Positions 7,689-15,298 of a stretch of 29,830 bases of DNA are shown one piece after another (the stretch's first letter is position 1; each line of letters opens with the position of its first letter). Source of the DNA: DAOUAT01 sp964551735. GTDB taxonomy: Bacteria; Chloroflexota; Anaerolineae; CG2-30-64-16. The stretch is from assembly GCA_964551735.1 (NCBI GenBank), contig CAZKEF010000060.1, positions 1-29,830 of the forward strand, written 5' to 3'. Position numbers and translations under genes: made by a program. The notes beneath the pieces are model-generated. The model made no database searches. It was not told the DNA's origin and was given only the letters and a program-made list of their open reading frames with translations.

Positions 7689-8464
7689 TATAAGAGTCGC
7701 AAGGCGATGGCTGCCGCCAGGGTGGCGGCCAGAGTGATGAGCGCTGCGATGTCGCCGCCCCGCAGGCGGAGCGGCCGATGGGTGCTGCGATGTACGCCAG
7801 GGGCGTTTAACCCGCGCGATTCCAGCGCCCACCCCAACCGCTCTCCGTGGCGCAGCGCGCCGATCACCACAGCGACCAGTATGGGCCTGTAAGCGCGTAG
7901 TCGCGACCACAGGCCGTGTTGTGCCAGATCCAACCCGCGCGCCTGCTGCGCCTCGCTGACTTGTGCGAACAGGCCGGCCAGGATAGGCAGGTAGCGGAGC
8001 GCCAACGCCAGCGTGAGCCCCCACTCGTAGGGCATTCGTAAGGCGACGAATCCCCGTACCATGGCGGCCTGGTCGGTGGTGCTGAGCCAGACGTAGAAGA
8101 TGAGCGCCAACGCCAACAGCCGCGCTGCCAGCAGTCCACCTTGCAGCATCGCACTGGTGGTGACATGCACCGGGCCCAGGCGTAACAGGGTCTTGCCTGG
8201 GCCGCCGGCAAACAGAGCGGTGAGGATGAAGACGAATGCCAGAAAGGGCAACATGCCACGCAGAAAGCGAGCGATCCGCAGGCAGGGTATCTGCGCGGAG
8301 AGCAGCAGCGCCAGGCATGCGCCTGCCACCAACAACGCCGGCCCGGGCGAGGGCCACAAGAACGCCATCACCGTGGCTACCACAACAAAAGCGGCCTTGG
8401 CGCGCGGGTCCAACGCATAGAGCCACGTGTTTCGGCGGAAGAAGATGTCAAACTCGGGCGTCAC
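7688..8464 (-). CDS. ecfT: Energy-coupling factor transporter transmembrane protein EcfT
   Basis: This is the membrane scaffold of an ECF-type ABC importer (258 aa). It starts at GTG 8464, which overlaps the TGA of the ATPase gene as GTGA, with AGAGG seven bases upstream. This implies translational coupling. The N-terminus carries the family's LDPRAK motif (19-23), followed by about five hydrophobic helices. The two coupling motifs that touch the ATPases are visible: A175-R-G177 in QQARGLDL, and S216-R-G218 in WALESRGL. A longer frame to 8545 lies inside the ATPase gene and is not needed. EcfT normally joins two EcfA domains and a substrate-binding S component, which is not encoded nearby. 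Confidence 0.92.
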   Translation of the reverse strand: MTPEFDIFFRRNTWLYALDPRAKAAFVVVATVMAFLWPSPGPALLVAGACLALLLSAQIPCLRIARFLRGMLPFLAFVFILTALFAGGPGKTLLRLGPVHVTTSAMLQGGLLAARLLALALIFYVWLSTTDQAAMVRGFVALRMPYEWGLTLALALRYLPILAGLFAQVSEAQQARGLDLAQHGLWSRLRAYRPILVAVVIGALRHGERLGWALESRGLNAPGVHRSTHRPLRLRGGDIAALITLAATLAAAIALRLL

Positions 8465-10299
8465 GGTCGCGCCTCTGTAACGAGTCGTTCTTGCCAGGCT
8501 TTCAGAAAATCTGCTGAGCTCAATATCCCAGGGCCAAAGCCGCACGGGGCCAATCGCTGGGCCAATCGCACGACCGGCGGGGCTGAAAGGTGCGTCTCAG
8601 CCAGCAGTTCGTGCTGCTTGAACAGCGCTGCTGGCTTACCGTCGAAGCGCACGCGGCCGCCTGCCATCACCACTGCACGGTCGGCAAATTCGGCCACGGG
8701 GCGCATGTCGTGGGTGATCAAGAGTATCGTGCCACCGTTTGCATGGAATGCAGCAAGCGCCGTCGTCAGCTCCTGGCGGCCGCGGCCATCCAGCCCGCCA
8801 GTGGGCTCGTCCAACACCAACACGCGCGGCCGGGCCGCCAGGGCCGCGGCTAACGTCACCTGGCGGCGCTGGCCCGAGCCCAGCACCGCGGGCGGCAGGT
8901 GCGCGTGTGCTGCCAGGCGAAAGCGATCCAATGCCTCGGCGACCCGCTGTGCCACAACCACTAATGGCAGCCCTTGCAGGCGTAGCCCGAACGCGATCTC
9001 TTCTTCAACCGTGGCCGCGAAGATCTGGTGATCGGGGTTCTGGAATACATAGCCGATAACACGCGCAAGCTCGGCCACGCGGGCATTGCGGGTGTCGCGG
9101 CCTTCCAGCACCACGCGGCCACGCTGAGGACGCAGCAACCCGTTGAGGTGTTTAGCCAAGGTTGTCTTGCCGGAACCGTTTGGTCCCAACAGCACCACGA
9201 ACTCCCCCGCTGAGATTGTCAGGCTCACGTCGTGAAGCGCAGGCGTGCCGTCCGGATAGGCGTAGGATACCCGTTCCAGGGCGATTTGGACGGCTGTTAT
9301 GGTGGCTCCCGGGGTTGGAAGGCCCTGGACGCTCACCCTGTTTGGCTGCTGGCCGCTCTGAGACCCGCCGGGAGCGATGTCATTGCCGGGGGGCAGGAGA
9401 TCGTGCGCTGTCAACGAGCGGTCTGCTTGACCCTTGAGGCATCCCCCCAGTTGCGCGTACGCGTCGTTGACGTTGGCGAAGCGGTAATGCCGGCCTGTGT
9501 GTCGCGCCAGTAGATCGGCCAGTTCGGCCAACTGCGGCAGACCCAAGCCCCACTCCTGTAGCCGCGCCACCTGTTGAAAAACCTCGGCCGGCGGGCTGGC
9601 AAGGGCGACACGCCCCTCATGGAGCACGATCACCCGGTCGGCATGGCGGGCCACCCGCTCGACCTCCTGCGTTGCGACCACGATAGCGATCTGGCGCTGG
9701 CGCGCCAGCAGCGCCAAGACATTGAAGATAGCTGCTTTACCTGCCGGATCCAAGTTGGCGGTCGGCTCGTCGAGAACCAGCACGCGCGGCCGCATGGCCA
9801 AGACCGCAGCCAGGGCCACCCGCTGTTTTTCACCGCCGGACAGGTGCGCAGGAGACCGGTCGCGCTGGGCCGAAAGGCCTACCGCGTCCAGTGCCCATGT
9901 GACCCGCTCCTCGATCGCATCGGCCGGGAGGCCCAGGTTCTCGGGGCCGAACGCAACCTCGTCTTCAACGCGCATCTGGGTGAGTTGCGCTTCAGGATCC
10001 TGGAACACGAGGCCGACCGTACGCGCCAGTTCGACCACGGGATGTCGGCGGGTGTCCAGCCCGCCGACCATGACCTGGCCCCGGATGGCGCCGCCGGTCG
10101 CGTGAGGCACCAGCCCGTTCAGCGCCATGCACAACGTCGTCTTGCCGGCGCCCACCCGCCCCAACAACGCTACGAACTCACCGGCCGCGATCTCGAGATC
10201 GATCCCGCGCAGAACTTGCGTCGGCGCTGCACCAGGGACCGGTGGTGGGTAGGCGTAGTGCAGATCGCGGATGATGACGGCGGGTGGGGCGGAAGTCAT
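8461..10299 (-). CDS. Fused double ATPase of an ECF transporter (EcfA-EcfA')
   Basis: Two complete ABC ATPase domains are fused in one 612-aa chain, as in YkoD-type proteins. Domain 1 (about 8-245) has Walker A GRVGAGKT (47-54), signature LSGGE (153-157) and Walker B VLVLDEP. At the H-switch it has Gln211 (VATQE) instead of His. Domain 2 (about 336-560) has Walker A GPNGSGKT, Walker B VLVLDEP and the normal H-switch His530 (ITHD), but its signature is altered to LGSGQ (473-477). The two Q-loops read VFQDP and VFQNP. In an ABC sandwich this predicts one canonical and one degenerate ATP site. The gene powers EcfT, which overlaps its stop codon. The ribosome binding site is weak. Confidence 0.93.
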   Translation of the reverse strand: MTSAPPAVIIRDLHYAYPPPVPGAAPTQVLRGIDLEIAAGEFVALLGRVGAGKTTLCMALNGLVPHATGGAIRGQVMVGGLDTRRHPVVELARTVGLVFQDPEAQLTQMRVEDEVAFGPENLGLPADAIEERVTWALDAVGLSAQRDRSPAHLSGGEKQRVALAAVLAMRPRVLVLDEPTANLDPAGKAAIFNVLALLARQRQIAIVVATQEVERVARHADRVIVLHEGRVALASPPAEVFQQVARLQEWGLGLPQLAELADLLARHTGRHYRFANVNDAYAQLGGCLKGQADRSLTAHDLLPPGNDIAPGGSQSGQQPNRVSVQGLPTPGATITAVQIALERVSYAYPDGTPALHDVSLTISAGEFVVLLGPNGSGKTTLAKHLNGLLRPQRGRVVLEGRDTRNARVAELARVIGYVFQNPDHQIFAATVEEEIAFGLRLQGLPLVVVAQRVAEALDRFRLAAHAHLPPAVLGSGQRRQVTLAAALAARPRVLVLDEPTGGLDGRGRQELTTALAAFHANGGTILLITHDMRPVAEFADRAVVMAGGRVRFDGKPAALFKQHELLAETHLSAPPVVRLAQRLAPCGFGPGILSSADFLKAWQERLVTEARP

Positions 10300-10315
10300 G
10301 TCGGGCTAAGCCTGT

Positions 10316-10416
10316 TCGGTGATTGTGTATTAGGTGATGCGTAGCGCGGATACGTGATGGGTGGTGTGCGCTGACTCAGATGGCGCCCTATCACGTTACC
10401 ATGTATCACGCCCTCA
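10316..10416. repeat. Phrase repeat between the binding protein and the ATPase gene
   Basis: The 114-base gap contains variations on ACGTGATG/CATCACGT: GTATTAGGTGATGCG and GGATACGTGATGGG on one side, CCCTATCACGTTACC and ATGTATCACG on the other. The halves are roughly inverted, so RNA could form an imperfect hairpin between the two coding regions. It may lower expression of the downstream ATPase, but that is inference. Confidence 0.55.
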
Positions 10417-11379
10417 CCTCGGCAAGAACGAACTGTCCACCATCTCGGTGTAAGGCAGGTCGCGCGCAACCAGGCCTTTTTCCTTCAGCCAGGCGACCAC
10501 GTCGGCGACTTCGGCTTCGGTGGGCACCCCGCGGCCAGGGAAGGGGGGCATCTGATAGCTATCCTGGATGGATTGGGGCACGCGTCCTTGTTCGATCAGG
10601 ACACTGCGGTAGTTCTGGGGGTTGGCGTTCAGCTCGTTGACGGCCTTCTCCCAAGCAACGATGAACTTCTTGACGGTATCTGGCTTGGCCTTCAAGGTAT
10701 CAGATGTGAAGACTAGCACCGATTGCGATAACGTGGCATAGTTGATGTCGTCCGCCACCAGTTTCGCGCCCGCAGCGATCGCGCCCTGCGCCAGTGGGTC
10801 GGGCAACACAGCTGCCTGGATGTTGCCGTTCATCAATTGCTCGAAGCGCACGGTGATGGCGCCGACCTCGATCTTGGCGATCTCGGCAGGGGTCAGGCCT
10901 TCGGCCGTCAAGATGCGGTCGGTCAGGTATTCGATGATCGTGTTGTTGCTGATGCCGATAGGCACGCCCTTCAGATCAGCTGGCCCAGCGATGTTGGCCT
11001 TCGGGCTGGCCAACACTCGGAAGAGCGGCGCATCGGGGAACGGTCGCCGTGAGGTGTAGACAGCTTTGACCTTGACCGCGTCCTTGTTCAGCAGTCCGAC
11101 CCCTTGCAAGTCGGTGAGGATGCCATCGGCCTGCCCGGTCTGGATAAATACGTCGCGCTCTTGAGGGCTCTTCACCGGGATAGTCTCGACCTGGATGCCC
11201 TGGTCTGCAAAATAACCATTCTGTTGCGCGATGAAGATGGGTATGGTGTCCAGGACTGGGATCAGCGCCACCTTGAGTTTGCCATCTTCCGCGGCCGGGA
11301 CAGGTGCGCAAGCGGTAGCCAGGTTTCCTACCAGGACAAGCAACACTGATACGATCACGAGGCGTGAGGACTTCTCCAT
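10414..11379 (-). CDS. NMT1/SsuA-like ABC substrate-binding lipoprotein
   Basis: This 321-aa protein begins with a lipoprotein signal peptide (hydrophobic 7-20, then LATAC with Cys24). The rest is a periplasmic-binding fold of the NMT1/THI5/SsuA group. Typical elements are KVALIPVLDTIPIFIAQQNGYF near the start (given here in part only as a landmark), DGILTDLQG, and the hinge-region PADLKGVPIGISNNT. Relatives bind pyrimidine thiamine precursors, sulfonates or nitrate-like anions, and the ligand cannot be read from sequence. AGGAG lies 12 bases before the ATG. It is upstream of the EcfA fusion and EcfT on the same strand. That is unusual, because ECF systems normally use membrane S components instead of binding proteins. 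Confidence 0.86.
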   Translation of the reverse strand: MEKSSRLVIVSVLLVLVGNLATACAPVPAAEDGKLKVALIPVLDTIPIFIAQQNGYFADQGIQVETIPVKSPQERDVFIQTGQADGILTDLQGVGLLNKDAVKVKAVYTSRRPFPDAPLFRVLASPKANIAGPADLKGVPIGISNNTIIEYLTDRILTAEGLTPAEIAKIEVGAITVRFEQLMNGNIQAAVLPDPLAQGAIAAGAKLVADDINYATLSQSVLVFTSDTLKAKPDTVKKFIVAWEKAVNELNANPQNYRSVLIEQGRVPQSIQDSYQMPPFPGRGVPTEAEVADVVAWLKEKGLVARDLPYTEMVDSSFLPR

Positions 11380-11408
11380 TTCGTTTTTCCACTCCTTTGC
11401 GGATACTC

Positions 11409-11780
11409 CTATTTCCGCTTACGCGGACTGCCGGACGCAGGTTTTTGCGGCGGTAATTCGCCAGGTGTTGGGCGGTTGCGTCGCCACGGCACGATGGGTG
11501 GTTCTTCAGTCGTTTGCGGCTCCCCATCTTCCTCCCATTCAGCCAGATCACCTTCCCAGATGGTGGGGATTGTGGGTTGCGCTATTAACTTGTAGACCAG
11601 GAACGCCAGGCCGCCTGCTACGCCTAACGCGGTCAGCGTCCCCTGCCATTGGGTCAGATCGAACCAGTGCTGGAGTAGCCAGCCGATGGCTGCGATCCCT
11701 AAAGCGCCGAAGGCTGCGATGAGCAGCACCAGCAGCACGATGAGAATCGCAATCACGAGTCCACCGAATAAATTGCGCAC
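11409..11780 (-). CDS. Small membrane protein, function unknown
   Basis: This is a 123-aa protein with a strongly hydrophobic N-terminus (about residues 3-38, one long or two closely packed helices), a second membrane helix around TLTALGVAGGLAFLVYKLIA, and an acidic then basic proline-rich tail ending PRKRK. The start is placed at GTG 11780 because AGGAGG lies at ideal spacing before it. The ATG at 11795 would place this Shine-Dalgarno inside the gene. It lies 29 bases before the binding-protein gene on the same strand, so it may be co-transcribed with the transporter. It is too small for a six-helix ECF S component. I recognise no family. Confidence 0.7.
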   Translation of the reverse strand: MRNLFGGLVIAILIVLLVLLIAAFGALGIAAIGWLLQHWFDLTQWQGTLTALGVAGGLAFLVYKLIAQPTIPTIWEGDLAEWEEDGEPQTTEEPPIVPWRRNRPTPGELPPQKPASGSPRKRK

Positions 11781-11831
11781 GATACTCCTCCTCATACGGT
11801 CAGAGAAACCTGCCACGAGGCTAACACATTC

Positions 11832-11860
11832 AGTATAAGCCCGTTCCGGCGCGCACGAAA
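11832..11860 (-). promoter_or_regulatory. Possible promoter for the transporter cluster
   Basis: A good -10 box, TATACT (11837-11832, minus strand), lies about 52 bases upstream of the GTG start of the small membrane protein. The hexamer 17 bases further up, TTTCGT, is a poor -35 match. This could be an activator-dependent promoter. Confidence 0.35.
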
Positions 11861-11882
11861 GTAAGCACGCTGATAAAGTAAT

Positions 11883-12440
11883 TCACAGGAGGTGAGTCAG
11901 CACGACCCGAATACCGATGGCTATCAAGATCACGCCGCCGATGATCGCCATGCGCTTGCCGAACAACGTGCCAAGCCGATTGCCGATGGACAGGCCGACC
12001 AGCGACAACGCGGCGGCCACCAGGCCGATCACCAGGGCCGGGAAGAACACATCCGCCCGCAGCACGGCCAACGAAAGGCCAATGGCGAAGGCATCTATGC
12101 TGGTGGCAACTGACAGCATGATCAGCGTCCCCCCGCGCGAGGGATCAGCCACGGCTGCTTCATCGCTCGGGTCGAGGCCCGAGCGGATCATGCGGGCGCC
12201 CACAAAGGCCAGCAGGCCGAACGCAACCCAATGGTCGAACGCTGCAATGTACCGCTCGATGCTGGCGCCTGCCAGCCAGCCCAACACGGGCATCAGGGCC
12301 TGAAACAGGCCGAAATGGAAGACCAGGCGAAACACCGGCCGCGGGCCATTCACAAAGCGCGTTGTCCCCGCGCCCACGCAGACGGCGAACGCGTCCGTCG
12401 CCAGGCCAAGCGCGATGAGGAGGATTTCGATGCAGCTCAT
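11883..12440 (-). CDS. mntP: MntP-type manganese efflux pump
   Basis: This 185-aa inner-membrane protein has six predicted helices and the internal duplication of the MntP (DUF204) family, which exports Mn2+ to prevent toxicity. The two family motifs are ATDAFAV (Asp16) and SIDAFAIG (Asp116), placing one essential aspartate in each half. The length matches the family. No convincing Shine-Dalgarno precedes the ATG. The upstream leader, about 90 bases from a consensus promoter, contains a compound hairpin (12470-12514). Control through the leader is therefore plausible, as with Mn-responsive leaders of mntP in other bacteria. Confidence 0.93.
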   Translation of the reverse strand: MSCIEILLIALGLATDAFAVCVGAGTTRFVNGPRPVFRLVFHFGLFQALMPVLGWLAGASIERYIAAFDHWVAFGLLAFVGARMIRSGLDPSDEAAVADPSRGGTLIMLSVATSIDAFAIGLSLAVLRADVFFPALVIGLVAAALSLVGLSIGNRLGTLFGKRMAIIGGVILIAIGIRVVLTHLL

Positions 12441-12469
12441 GGATCAGTGAGACCTGGAAACAAAAGTAA

Positions 12470-12514
12470 CCGGTTAGCCTGGCCAAGTTGTCCGTCTTGG
12501 ATCATGCTAACCGG
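12470..12514 (-). promoter_or_regulatory. Compound hairpin in the mntP leader
   Basis: CCGGTTAGC (12470-12478) and GCTAACCGG (12506-12514) form a perfect 9-bp outer stem. CCAAG (12483-12487) and CTTGG (12496-12500) form an inner 5-bp stem with an 8-base loop. The minus-strand RNA continues TTACTTTTGTTT after the outer stem, which resembles a weak terminator. It sits between the promoter and the start codon. I do not see the conserved core of the yybP-ykoY manganese riboswitch, so its class is unassigned. Confidence 0.6.
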
Positions 12515-12535
12515 CGATGTGATGATCACTGCTCA

Positions 12536-12564
12536 ATTATACGCGTGCCCGCGGAATAAGTCTA
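12536..12564 (-). promoter_or_regulatory. Promoter of mntP
   Basis: On the minus strand TAGACT (12564-12559) and a perfect TATAAT (12541-12536) are 17 bases apart. Transcription should start near 12529, giving a leader of about 90 bases. A small inverted repeat, CTAGC/GCTAG (12562-12566 and 12573-12577), overlaps the -35 box and could be an operator. Confidence 0.65.
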
Positions 12565-12580
12565 GCAGGGAGGCTAGCCC

Positions 12581-13348
12581 CTATGCCATCAGCTCGTACC
12601 CGCCATCCATCACGATAGTCTGACCTACGATCATCCGGGCATCGTCGGTGCACAGCCAGGACACAAGCTTTGCCACCTCCTCGGGAGTGACGAAGCGGCC
12701 GGCCGGGGTGCGTCGCAGGCCCTCGGCCAGGATGGCGTCTTTGCTGGGGAAGAAGTTCAGCGCCTCGGTCTCCACTACGCCGGGGCTGACCGCGTTGCAG
12801 ACGATGCCGTGGGGGGCCAGCTCGGCTGCCAGGTAGCGGATAGTGGCTTCGATGGCAGCTTTGCTGATCCCCACGACGCTGTATTCGGGCAGCACGCGGC
12901 GCGAGCCGAAGCTGGTGATGCCGATGATGCGGCCCCAGCGCTGGCGGATCATGTGCCCGGCCGCGGCCTGGGCGCCGAACAGGATGGAGCGGGCGTTGAT
13001 GTTAATGGTCCACTCCCAGCCCTTCGGTTCCTGCTCGATAGCCGGCCGCAGCACACCCGAGGCTGCGTTGCCCACGAAGATATCCACGCCGCCGAACGTG
13101 TCCGCGGCAGCATGGACGAGCCGTTGCACCCCTTCGATCTCGCCCACATGCGCCTTGACGACGATGGCGCGACTGCCGGTCGCTTCAACTTCGGCCGCGG
13201 TCTGTTCGGCCTGGGCCTTGTGCCGGAAATAGTTGACCGCCACGTTGGCGCCGTGGCCAGCCAGTTCCAGCGCGATGGCTCGGCCGATCCCGCGGCCGCT
13301 GCCGGTGATGACCGCGGTTTTGCCGCGCAGGATGTTGTAGGGCGTCAT
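12581..13348 (-). CDS. FabL-like enoyl-ACP reductase (SDR family)
   Basis: This 255-aa short-chain dehydrogenase/reductase has the nucleotide motif TGSGRGIG (15-22). Its catalytic pair is spaced Y156-x6-K163 (YSVVGISK), as in enoyl-ACP reductases, not the Y-x3-K of classical SDRs. NAASGVLRP, the WEWTININA region, NAVSPGVVETEAL and RRTPAGR closely follow the FabL pattern of Bacillus subtilis. The likely reaction is NAD(P)H-dependent reduction of trans-2-enoyl-ACP in fatty acid elongation. The start at 13348 has AGGAG six bases upstream; the longer frame to 13369 would overlap the preceding gene. It follows a related SDR gene by 13 bases and so is probably co-transcribed. The FabL assignment is from remembered family patterns, not a search. 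Confidence 0.85.
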   Translation of the reverse strand: MTPYNILRGKTAVITGSGRGIGRAIALELAGHGANVAVNYFRHKAQAEQTAAEVEATGSRAIVVKAHVGEIEGVQRLVHAAADTFGGVDIFVGNAASGVLRPAIEQEPKGWEWTININARSILFGAQAAAGHMIRQRWGRIIGITSFGSRRVLPEYSVVGISKAAIEATIRYLAAELAPHGIVCNAVSPGVVETEALNFFPSKDAILAEGLRRTPAGRFVTPEEVAKLVSWLCTDDARMIVGQTIVMDGGYELMA

Positions 13349-13361
13349 GGATGGCTCCTGT

Positions 13362-14162
13362 CTACCCAACCACCGCCTCGCCCCCGTCCACGAAGATCAC
13401 CGACCCGCTGACGAACTTCACATCGGGCTGGCTGAGCGCGGCGATGGTGGCGGCGACGTCTTCGGGGGTGGTCATGCGGCCGGCCGGGTTACGACGCAGG
13501 GTGGCGGCGATCATTTCCTCGTGGCCAGGGATCTTGCGCAGCGCGGCCGTGTCGGTGACGCCGGCATTGATGGCGTTGACCAGGATGCCGCGCGGCCCCA
13601 GTTCGAACGCAAGTTGGCGCGTGTGTGATTCCAGCGCAGCCTTGGCAGCCGACACTGCGCCGTAGTTCGGCACCACGCGCTGGCTGCCTTCGCTGGTCAT
13701 GCTGAAGATGCGGCTGCCGCGCCCCAGCAGCCCGCGGCGCACCAGATCCTGCGCCCAATAGACCAGGCTGTGGGCCATAACGTTCGATGTCATTTCCATC
13801 TGGGCCTGGTCAATGGCGTCCTCGGCCGCGTCGGCGATGAACGGTTTCAGGGTGCCGAACGCCAGCGAGTGCATGAAGACATGGATCGTTTCACCGGGAG
13901 CTAACGCAGCGGCCACCCCATCCAGCACTTTGGCTCGTTTCTCCGGATCAGCGGCGTTGGTGTTGAAGAAGAACGCCTTTGCCCCGGTCGCCTCGATCTC
14001 GGCGATGGTTTGCTTGGCGATGGGCAGCGTGGCGCGCAGATCCAGATGGACGCCGGCAATGTTCATGCCGGCCGCAGCCAGCGCCTTGCCCGTCGCCGCG
14101 CCGAAGCCGGACGAAGCGCCGAGGATGAGCGCCCACTTGTTGCGCAGGGGGTTATCGGACAT
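13362..14162 (-). CDS. Second enoyl-reductase-like SDR
   Basis: This 266-aa SDR has the glycine motif LGASSGFG (14-21) and, like its downstream neighbour, a Y167-x6-K174 catalytic spacing (YGAVSAAK). Later segments NAINAGVTDTAALRKI and RRNPAGRMTTPEDVA parallel those of the neighbour, so the two look like diverged tandem paralogues. The start at 14162 has AAGGAG at ideal spacing. The extension to 14324 crosses a repeat region and is rejected. It may be an enoyl-ACP or enoyl-CoA reductase with a different chain-length or cofactor preference. The residues between motifs (HVFMHSLAFGTLKPF) differ enough that I do not assign a symbol. Confidence 0.82.
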   Translation of the reverse strand: MSDNPLRNKWALILGASSGFGAATGKALAAAGMNIAGVHLDLRATLPIAKQTIAEIEATGAKAFFFNTNAADPEKRAKVLDGVAAALAPGETIHVFMHSLAFGTLKPFIADAAEDAIDQAQMEMTSNVMAHSLVYWAQDLVRRGLLGRGSRIFSMTSEGSQRVVPNYGAVSAAKAALESHTRQLAFELGPRGILVNAINAGVTDTAALRKIPGHEEMIAATLRRNPAGRMTTPEDVAATIAALSQPDVKFVSGSVIFVDGGEAVVG

Positions 14163-14176
14163 GGAATGCTCCTTGT

Positions 14177-14316
14177 GAATTGCGGATTTCGGATTGAGAA
14201 TTGCGGATCTCAGTAGCTCTTGTGTCTTGCATAACCCCTGAAAGTAACACCGGTCGCGCTGGCATTGCCGGAGATTGTCCAACGTGCAGGTCAATCCGCA
14301 CTCACCAATCCGAAAT
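14177..14316. repeat. Phrase repeats upstream of the SDR pair
   Basis: GAATTGCGGAT occurs twice (14177-14187 and 14198-14208), 21 bases apart. ATTTCGGATTG (14186-14196) pairs exactly with CAATCCGAAAT (14306-14316). The family also appears in reverse at 5918-5928. No convincing promoter or gene is seen in the 158-base gap. Confidence 0.65.
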
Positions 14317-14320
14317 ATCG

Positions 14321-15256
14321 TCAATCCCCCACCAACGCGCGCAGGAAGAACAGCAGGTTAGCCGGCCGTTCGGCCAGGCGCCGCATGAAGTAGGGGTACC
14401 AGTGTGTGCCGTAGGGGACGTAGATGCGCACCTTGTGACCCCGTTTGACCAGGTTGGTCTGCAGCTCGCGACGGATGCCGTAGAGCATTTGGAATTCATA
14501 GGCGTCGACCGGGGCGTCATGTTGATACGCGTACGCGCGGGCGAAGTTGACGACCTCTTCGTCGTGCGAGGCGACGGCCGCGTAGGCGCCTTTGGCCCGG
14601 GCCTCCGGCGCCATGCAAGTGCGTACGAGATCGTTCATGGCCTGGGTGACGCGCGGCCGCTCGCGATAGGCGATGGCAGCTGGCTCGTCGTACGCGCCTT
14701 TGCACAGCCGGAAGTGGCCGATGCCTTCGTCGATCAACGCCTCGACGTCGGCTTGGGTGCGATGCAGATAGGCCTGCACCACGAGGCCCACGTTGTTGTA
14801 GCGCGCCCGCAGCCGCCGGTAGATGCCGATGGTGCGCTCGGTGTAGGGCGAGCCTTCCATATCTATGCGCACGAAGTTCCCCAGCTCGGCCGCCTTGGCT
14901 ACGATGCGACTCACGTTTTCCAGGCAGAAGTCATCCCCCAGATCCAGGCCCATCTGGGTCAGTTTCACGGACACGTTGGACTTCACCTGTGCGGCGAACA
15001 GCGCATCCAACGCCACCAGGTACTCGTCCGCCGCTGCAACCGCCTCGATCTCGCTGGACACGTTTTCCCCAAGGTGATCCAGCGTTGCTAACATGCCTTG
15101 TGCGTTGAGGGCTTTTACGGCAGCGATCGCGGCTTCCAGCGTTTCACCGGCGATGAAGCGCCGGGCCATCTTGCGCGAAACGGGGATGCGCACGATCAGA
15201 TCTTGGATGGCTTTGTTCTTGGACAGGGCAATCAGAGCGGTGCGCAGGATAGGCAT
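14321..15256 (-). CDS. Proline dehydrogenase
   Basis: This is a monofunctional FAD-dependent proline dehydrogenase (311 aa), catalysing proline to pyrroline-5-carboxylate, the first step of proline catabolism. The TIM-barrel landmarks are LDHLGE, SVKLTQMG, RIDMEGS, LCKGAYDEP, QMLYGIR and the C-terminal YVPYG...WYPYFMRRLAERPAN, which contains the substrate-carboxylate-binding arginines. The ATG at 15256 has AAGGAG eight bases upstream. The longer frame to 15355 passes through a palindromic repeat and is rejected. No P5C dehydrogenase partner is in the window. Neighbouring genes on the same strand are unrelated in pathway. Confidence 0.93.
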   Translation of the reverse strand: MPILRTALIALSKNKAIQDLIVRIPVSRKMARRFIAGETLEAAIAAVKALNAQGMLATLDHLGENVSSEIEAVAAADEYLVALDALFAAQVKSNVSVKLTQMGLDLGDDFCLENVSRIVAKAAELGNFVRIDMEGSPYTERTIGIYRRLRARYNNVGLVVQAYLHRTQADVEALIDEGIGHFRLCKGAYDEPAAIAYRERPRVTQAMNDLVRTCMAPEARAKGAYAAVASHDEEVVNFARAYAYQHDAPVDAYEFQMLYGIRRELQTNLVKRGHKVRIYVPYGTHWYPYFMRRLAERPANLLFFLRALVGD

Positions 15257-15298
15257 GGTGATAACTCCTTTGTTATACTTTTGGCGTGTCTTCTCTAT

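Noticed and set aside
7665..8426. 253-codon minus-strand frame overlapping ecfT
   Set aside because: The alternative frame at 7688-8464 has the LDPRAK, ARG and SRG motifs of EcfT and a coupled start. This frame has none.
10300..10413. A TPP riboswitch controlling the possibly thiamine-related transporter
   Set aside because: Neither this gap nor the region upstream of the small membrane protein shows the conserved CTGAGA and ACCTGA core elements.
15272..15277. TATAAC on the minus strand as a promoter for proline dehydrogenase
   Set aside because: Transcription from it would start after the AAGGAG ribosome binding site, and no -35 is visible.
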